DNA of 9,311 nt from Comamonadaceae bacterium (lineage in GTDB: Bacteria; Pseudomonadota; Gammaproteobacteria; Burkholderiales; Burkholderiaceae_C), in the NCBI GenBank assembly GCA_947464665.1, contig CANHXV010000076.1, positions 1-9,311 of the forward strand, in the 5' to 3' direction. Below the pieces are notes generated by a model, which saw only the letters and a program-made list of their open reading frames with translations, did not search any database and had not been told where the DNA came from. Positions 5,550 through 9,311 of the stretch are shown in pieces; the first letter of the stretch is position 1, and each line of letters begins with the position of its first letter. The position numbers and the translations under genes are program-made.

Positions 5550-6698
5550 TTATGGGGTCATCAATTTGCCGTTGGCGTCAAACAGCATGGACGCCGGCAC
5601 TTTGGGTTGAGGTTTGAGCATTGGTGCGACACCTGGCCTGACATCAGCCAAGCTGAAGACATAGGCAATCACTTGCGCCACGGCCAGGTACAAAGACTCG
5701 GGCACAGCTTGGTCTTCTTCGGTGCTGAAATAAAGCGCTCGAGCAAGCGGTGGCGCTGCAAACATTTCAACGCCATGTTTTTCTGCCTCTTCGCGAATGC
5801 GGGCGGCCATATGGTCAGACCCCTTGGCCAACAAAATTGGCGCCCCATCGCCAGTGGGGTCATAAGACAAAGCGACAGCAAAGTGCTCAGGGTTGGTAAT
5901 GACAACATCTGCATCTTGAACTTTTTGAATCATGCGGTTGTTGGCCATTTCGCGCTGGCGTCTGCGAATTTGCTGTTTGACTTCGGGTTGACCTTCCATG
6001 TCCTTCATTTCATCTTTGACTTCTTGCTTGGTCATGCGCATGCGCTTGATGAAAGAATACTTTTGATACGGCGCATCAATCAGGGCAATGACCAGTAGGC
6101 TTAATGAAAGCCACAGGGCAGATTCGGCAATCATCCAGCCGGCAGCCGCCAGTGCAGGCTCAATGGCCATTTGACCCAACTGCATCATGGGGTCCATTTG
6201 CCGACTTACCAAAGCCCACAACACAATGGTTACCAATGAAAACTTCAAAATTGCTTTGAGCAACTCTACGGCGGCGTTGGCGCCAAACATGCGCTTAAAA
6301 CCTGATAGAAGGCTGAGCTTGCTGAACTTGGGCAGCGTACTTTTTAAAGAAAAAAGGTAGCCACCCGTAGCGCCACTGGACAAGATGGCCATGATGGCAG
6401 TCACCAATAAAACGGGAACGATAAGCAAAAAGGCCTCGCCGATTTGATGGGCAAAAGCGGTCACCATCAAGTCGGGGTTGTCCAAAGTTTTGCGATCAAA
6501 TTTGAAGCCAGAGGCAAAGATTTCCGCCATTTGCTTGATCCAATAGCCACCCATGAAGAACAAGGTCAATATGGCGCCAATGGTGACTGCAGCCGCTGGC
6601 AGCTCTACAGATCTTGCGACTTGCCCCTCTTCACGGGCGTTACGCAGTTTTCGCTCCGTCGGGTCTTCGGTTTTTTCGGCACTGGAATTTTCAGCCAT
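5550..6698 (-). CDS. flhB: FlhB, flagellar type III export switch protein
   Basis: A 382-residue protein, matching the family length (383 in Salmonella). The cytoplasmic start AEKTEDPTERKLRNAREEGQ is the classical FlhB N-terminus. Four membrane segments follow at about 34-52, 85-108, 143-163 and 184-207, then the conserved DAPYQKY (208-214), the charged linker KQEVKDEMKDMEGQPEVKQQ (224-243), and the autocleavage site N269-P270-E271-H272 in VVITNPEHFAVALSYD. FlhB sits on the FliPQR gate, loops around its exit and, after cleavage between Asn and Pro, switches substrates from rod/hook to filament, in dialogue with FliK. The third site residue is Glu instead of the commoner Thr; the cleavable N-P pair is kept. 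The C-terminal region after about 345 is short and ends near a typical length. It follows fliR by 13 bases with an AGGGG before the ATG. Confidence 0.97.
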   Translation of the reverse strand: MAENSSAEKTEDPTERKLRNAREEGQVARSVELPAAAVTIGAILTLFFMGGYWIKQMAEIFASGFKFDRKTLDNPDLMVTAFAHQIGEAFLLIVPVLLVTAIMAILSSGATGGYLFSLKSTLPKFSKLSLLSGFKRMFGANAAVELLKAILKFSLVTIVLWALVSRQMDPMMQLGQMAIEPALAAAGWMIAESALWLSLSLLVIALIDAPYQKYSFIKRMRMTKQEVKDEMKDMEGQPEVKQQIRRRQREMANNRMIQKVQDADVVITNPEHFAVALSYDPTGDGAPILLAKGSDHMAARIREEAEKHGVEMFAAPPLARALYFSTEEDQAVPESLYLAVAQVIAYVFSLADVRPGVAPMLKPQPKVPASMLFDANGKLMTP

Positions 6699-6711
6699 AC
6701 GTCAAACCCCT

Positions 6712-7482
6712 TTAGGTGATTCCGACCAAGGTGCGGACTTGAAAAAAGCCTTGCATCCAAAGCCATTGAATGCGCGCGCCAATACCAGGCAAAGCCAAAA
6801 TGAGAACGCCAAAACCAGCAAATATCATGGCTGGAAATCCGACGGAAAAAATGTTTAAACTGGGCGCCGCGCGTGTGGCAACACCTAAGCCAATGTTGAT
6901 GAACAGGAGCGCTACCATGACAGGCAATGCCGTAAGCAAGGCGCCTAAAAACAACATGGAGCTCCAAGCAATGACTTGCTTCATGGCCTCGGTGCTCATG
7001 AGGTTGCTGCCGATGGGCAAGCTGTTGAAGCTTTCAACCACCAAGTTCAAAAGCAAAGCATGACCGCCCAAGCCGACAAAAATGAGCGTGGCCAAGACCA
7101 ACAAGAATTGGGAAATAACAGGCACATTGCCCATGTTGGGGTCGATCATGGTGGCCATGGACAAACCAATGGCGTTGGCAATAGATTGACCTGCCACCAC
7201 AATGGCGGCTGTGACCACTTGGAGCATCAGCCCCATCAGCAAACCAATCATGAGTTGGTTGCAAATTTCTAAAAGTCCGCTGGGTGTCAGGGGATCAATG
7301 ACGGGCCACTCGTGCATGGGATAGACCAACCAAGTGATGGCCATGGCCAAAACAATGCGAATGCGCAAGTTGAGCGCACGCAACGAAAAAATAGGCGCAG
7401 CCACCAACAGGGCCGATATTCGCAGCATCGGCCAGAGAAGCCCATAAAAGCGCTCCATCAGTTCGGTGACTGCGATGTCCAT
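6712..7482 (-). CDS. fliR: FliR, flagellar export gate protein
   Basis: A 256-residue, very hydrophobic membrane protein. The family marks are the N-terminal segment ERFYGLLWPMLRISALLVAA (10-29), GQSIANAIGLSMATMIDP (98-115), and the highly conserved NIGLGVATRAAPSLNIFSVG (196-215). FliR joins FliP and FliQ as one subunit of the helical FliP5-Q4-R1 complex that forms the export channel. The start ATG lies 1 base after the fliQ stop, so translation is probably coupled; an AGGA lies about 13 bases before it. FlhB follows 13 bases downstream, the order found in many polar flagellates. Confidence 0.97.
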   Translation of the reverse strand: MDIAVTELMERFYGLLWPMLRISALLVAAPIFSLRALNLRIRIVLAMAITWLVYPMHEWPVIDPLTPSGLLEICNQLMIGLLMGLMLQVVTAAIVVAGQSIANAIGLSMATMIDPNMGNVPVISQFLLVLATLIFVGLGGHALLLNLVVESFNSLPIGSNLMSTEAMKQVIAWSSMLFLGALLTALPVMVALLFINIGLGVATRAAPSLNIFSVGFPAMIFAGFGVLILALPGIGARIQWLWMQGFFQVRTLVGIT

Positions 7483-7483
7483 A

Positions 7484-7753
7484 TCAGGTGAACAATCCTG
7501 GGATGCGCTGGAACAAAGCGCGGGTGTAATCTACCAAAGTGGTCAACTGCCACCCACCCACCACCGCCAAGGTAATGGCCAGCGCGGCCAACTTGGGAAT
7601 AAAGCTGAGCGTCGCTTCGTTGATGGAAGTGGCCGCTTGCAAAATACCAATGAACAAACCCACAAACAAAGCGACACCGAGCAAGGGTGCAGAAATTAAA
7701 ACGGTCATCCAGAGTGCTTGCCGGCCCAGATCAACAACGGTAGCGGTGTCCAT
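7484..7753 (-). CDS. fliQ: FliQ, flagellar export gate protein
   Basis: An 89-residue protein, exactly the usual length. It contains two hydrophobic hairpin segments (about 16-39 and 55-76) joined by the conserved loop LQAATSINEATLSFIPKL (38-55). Four copies pack around the FliP5-FliR1 core of the export gate. An AGGAG Shine-Dalgarno sequence lies about 8 bases before the ATG. FliP ends 14 bases upstream and FliR starts one base downstream. Confidence 0.97.
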   Translation of the reverse strand: MDTATVVDLGRQALWMTVLISAPLLGVALFVGLFIGILQAATSINEATLSFIPKLAALAITLAVVGGWQLTTLVDYTRALFQRIPGLFT

Positions 7754-7767
7754 TTGAATACTCCTAA

Positions 7768-8535
7768 TTAGGTGGCAAAGCTGGCGGCGAGCGAACCTAA
7801 GATAAGACTCCAGCCGTCGACCAAAACAAACAACATGAGTTTGAATGGCATTGAGATCATCATGGGCGACAACATCATCATGCCCATCGACATCAGCACG
7901 CTGGCCACAATGAGGTCAATCACCACAAACGGGATGTAAATGAGGAAACCAATGGTGAAGGCGCTTTTCAGTTCGGAAGTGATGAAGGCGGGTACCAGTG
8001 TTGAAAAAGGCACGGCCGCCGCATTGGCTGGCTCGCCTTTGTTGGCCATTTGCATGAAGAGGCCGATGTCATCTTCACGCGTTTGTTTCATCATGAAGTT
8101 GCGCAGGGGTTCTTCTGCGGCGGCCAAGGCTTTGTCAAAGGCCATGCCTTTTTGCATGTACGGCACCAAGGCGTTGGTGTAGATCTCGTTCAAGATGGGC
8201 GACATGATGAAGAGGGTGAGGAACAAGGCTAAACCCACCAACACCGTGTTGGGGGGTGTTTGGCCTGTGCCCAAGGCTTGTCGCAAAATAGACAAAACAA
8301 TGATGATGCGCACAAAGGCAGTCATCATGAGCAAGAATGACGGCAGCAGCGTGAGCGATGTCATCAAGGCCAACAGTTGCAGCGACAAGCTGTACTGTTG
8401 TTGGCCTTTGGGCCCGCCTGTGACGTTGAGCATAGGGATGCCCTGAGCCGCGGCGGCAAATGGAAATGCGAGCAAGGCCAACGCAATGATGGTGCTGGCC
8501 AAAATGACGGGCTGCTTGAAGAGTTTACGCAACAT
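7768..8535 (-). CDS. fliP: FliP, flagellar export gate protein
   Basis: A 255-residue protein with a cleavable signal peptide (hydrophobic core ILASTIIALALLAFPF, likely cut after the alanine run near residue 30), as is usual for flagellar FliP. Conserved segments are LMMTAFVRIIIVLSILRQAL (69-88), GTGQTPPNTVLVGLALFLTL (89-108), SELKSAFTIGFLIYIPFVVI (187-206) and the Met-rich MGMMMLSPMMIS (217-228), which forms the gasket closing the channel. Five copies make the core of the gate; FliO helps their assembly. A GGAGA lies a few bases before the ATG, inside fliO, and the reading frame overlaps fliO by 11 bases. Confidence 0.97.
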   Translation of the reverse strand: MLRKLFKQPVILASTIIALALLAFPFAAAAQGIPMLNVTGGPKGQQQYSLSLQLLALMTSLTLLPSFLLMMTAFVRIIIVLSILRQALGTGQTPPNTVLVGLALFLTLFIMSPILNEIYTNALVPYMQKGMAFDKALAAAEEPLRNFMMKQTREDDIGLFMQMANKGEPANAAAVPFSTLVPAFITSELKSAFTIGFLIYIPFVVIDLIVASVLMSMGMMMLSPMMISMPFKLMLFVLVDGWSLILGSLAASFAT

Positions 8536-8854
8536 AGATGTCTCCGTTGGCGGGTGGGGTTGCGTGAGCCGCTTGTGAAATGTGAGAGTCTTCAGGCAGT
8601 TGGCCTAATGAAGTCATTTGAGTGGGGGTAATGCCCACCAAAACTTCGTGAGTGCCAACGCGGACCAAAGCTATTTTTTGGCGAGGTCCTACACTGACTG
8701 TTTCAATGATTTGCAAGCGTCGGCCCGAATTTTGGCTGTTCATGCGCGATTGAAGTCGGCGCAGCGCCCAGAGCAGTGCAGCCATCAAAGCCAGCACCAA
8801 GGCAAAACTGCCGATCATCCGAAACAGGTCGGCGCTGCCAAAGCCGGGTGCCAT
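8525..8854 (-). CDS. fliO: FliO, assembly factor for the FliP ring
   Basis: A 109-residue bitopic membrane protein with a short periplasmic start, one membrane segment at about 12-32 (MIGSFALVLALMAALLWALR) and a cytoplasmic domain with the family signature RRLQIIETVSVGPRQKIALV (45-64) followed by GTHEVLVGITPTQMTSLGQL (67-86). FliO helps form the FliP pentamer. The tail after 90 is variable. It starts 35 bases after fliN with a modest purine-rich ribosome binding site and overlaps fliP by 11 bases. Length and position between fliN and fliP support the call. Confidence 0.93.
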   Translation of the reverse strand: MAPGFGSADLFRMIGSFALVLALMAALLWALRRLQSRMNSQNSGRRLQIIETVSVGPRQKIALVRVGTHEVLVGITPTQMTSLGQLPEDSHISQAAHATPPANGDIYVA

Positions 8855-8889
8855 GAGGTGCTCTTTTCTTGTGGTCTAAATGGCAGAGT

Positions 8890-9204
8890 TTATAAGTTTT
8901 TCATGCGCTCGGACGCAGGGGCCACGCGCGTCAGGCGAACGCCGTAGCGATCGTTGACCAAAACAATCTCGCCTTGGGCCACAACGGTGTTGTTGACCAA
9001 GAGGTCGAGCGGTTCGCCAGCGATGCGGTCAAGTTCTACCACGCTGCCTTGGGTGAGGCGCATGAGATCGCGAATTTTGATCATGGCGCGGCCCACTTCA
9101 ATGGAAAGCGTCACGCTGATGTTTTGCAACACTTCAGGATTGATTTGGCGATGTGCCGCTTCGTTTTCGATAGCGGTGTTGGCGTCTGTGGTGGTATCGG
9201 TCAT
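8890..9204 (-). CDS. fliN: FliN, C-ring switch protein
   Basis: I place the start at the ATG at 9202-9204 (MTDTTTDANT), with AGGA about 9 bases before it. An in-frame ATG 39 bases further upstream lies inside the end of fliM and has no such site. The resulting protein has 104 residues. Residues about 28-98 form the SpoA/C-ring domain: ISVTLSIEVGRAMIKIRDLM, LTQGSVVELDRIAGEPLDLL, then VNNTVVAQGEIVLVNDRYGVR. FliN forms the bottom of the cytoplasmic switch ring with FliM and docks the FliH-FliI export ATPase. It is shorter than enterobacterial FliN (137 residues) by a reduced N-terminal tail, common in other lineages. Confidence 0.96.
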   Translation of the reverse strand: MTDTTTDANTAIENEAAHRQINPEVLQNISVTLSIEVGRAMIKIRDLMRLTQGSVVELDRIAGEPLDLLVNNTVVAQGEIVLVNDRYGVRLTRVAPASERMKNL

Positions 9205-9221
9205 GTCGTTTTCCTGAAAAT

Positions 9222-9311
9222 TTATTGCATACCGGGAATACAAGCCCGTTCAATTTGCACAGCTGTTTGTGCGCCTATGGTACCCACTTGAACATCAAAG
9301 GCGGGCAATCC
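9222..9311 (-). CDS. fliM: C-terminal end of FliM, C-ring switch protein (partial)
   Basis: The last 29 residues and a TAA stop (9222-9224) of a gene entering from the right edge. The peptide contains GLPAFDVQVGTIGAQTAVQI and ends IERACIPGMQ. This fits the FliM C-terminus, where a glycine-proline-phenylalanine strand, a glycine and an A-x-x-I/V-E helix follow each other. The stop lies 17 bases before the fliN start, the standard fliM-fliN order. FliM binds CheY-P and sets rotation direction. The call rests on this short match plus position. Confidence 0.8.
   Translation of the reverse strand, partial: GLPAFDVQVGTIGAQTAVQIERACIPGMQ

Noticed and set aside
5607..6098. 163-codon open frame on the plus strand
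   Set aside because: It is antisense to the conserved C-terminal half of flhB.
9205..9243. Longer FliN starting at an ATG inside the end of fliM
   Set aside because: No ribosome binding site precedes it, the extra residues fit no FliN N-terminus, and the downstream ATG has a good AGGA.

Overview
The window is a flagellar gene region from a Gram-negative bacterium. Protein styles (FliP/FliQ/FliR/FlhB, a FlgP/FlgT outer-membrane ring pair and a FleQ-type sigma-54 activator) point to a polarly flagellated member of the Pseudomonadota. The moderate GC content and sequence flavour make a Burkholderiales/Comamonadaceae-like betaproteobacterium my best guess, but the sequence alone does not prove it. 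The window is almost fully coding. I see no tRNA, rRNA, insertion sequence or CRISPR array.

Right part (9311 down to 4094, minus strand): one tightly packed transcription unit running fliM (3' end only), fliN, fliO, fliP, fliQ, fliR, flhB and then two proteins I do not recognise. It encodes the C-ring (FliM/FliN) and the core flagellar type III export gate (FliO/P/Q/R, FlhB). Spacings run from an 11-base overlap (fliO/fliP) to 35 bases (fliN/fliO). The place after flhB, where flhA often lies, holds instead a soluble, probably largely disordered protein ending in a short leucine-zipper-like helix (179 aa) and a single-pass membrane coiled-coil protein with a His-rich start (296 aa).

Middle (2894 to 4084, plus strand): a sigma-54-dependent activator whose AAA+ domain, linker and Fis-type helix-turn-helix resemble FleQ/FlrA, the flagellar master regulators, but which starts directly at the AAA+ domain with no N-terminal receiver-like domain. 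It converges on the export-gate operon, with only 9 bases between the two stop codons and a terminator-like hairpin there.

Divergent promoter region (2652 to 2893): 242 bases between the regulator and flgP. It holds a sigma-28 (FliA)-like promoter with the expected 11-base spacing, a hairpin in the flgP leader region, a FleQ-box-like sequence and a TTTGCA/TGCAAA dyad.

Left part (2651 down to 1, minus strand): flgP (LPP20-family outer-membrane lipoprotein), a flgT-like gene, a small secreted LysM/FimV-like protein, and the N-terminal 105 residues of a protein that may be a FliK-like hook-length control protein. FlgP and FlgT form the H ring around the LP ring in Vibrio. No flgO is seen here, and the LysM-like gene sits where another H-ring partner might be expected. 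Taken together, the window joins export gate, switch, outer-membrane ring and a regulator, plus three proteins of unknown role that are good candidates for lineage-specific motor parts.
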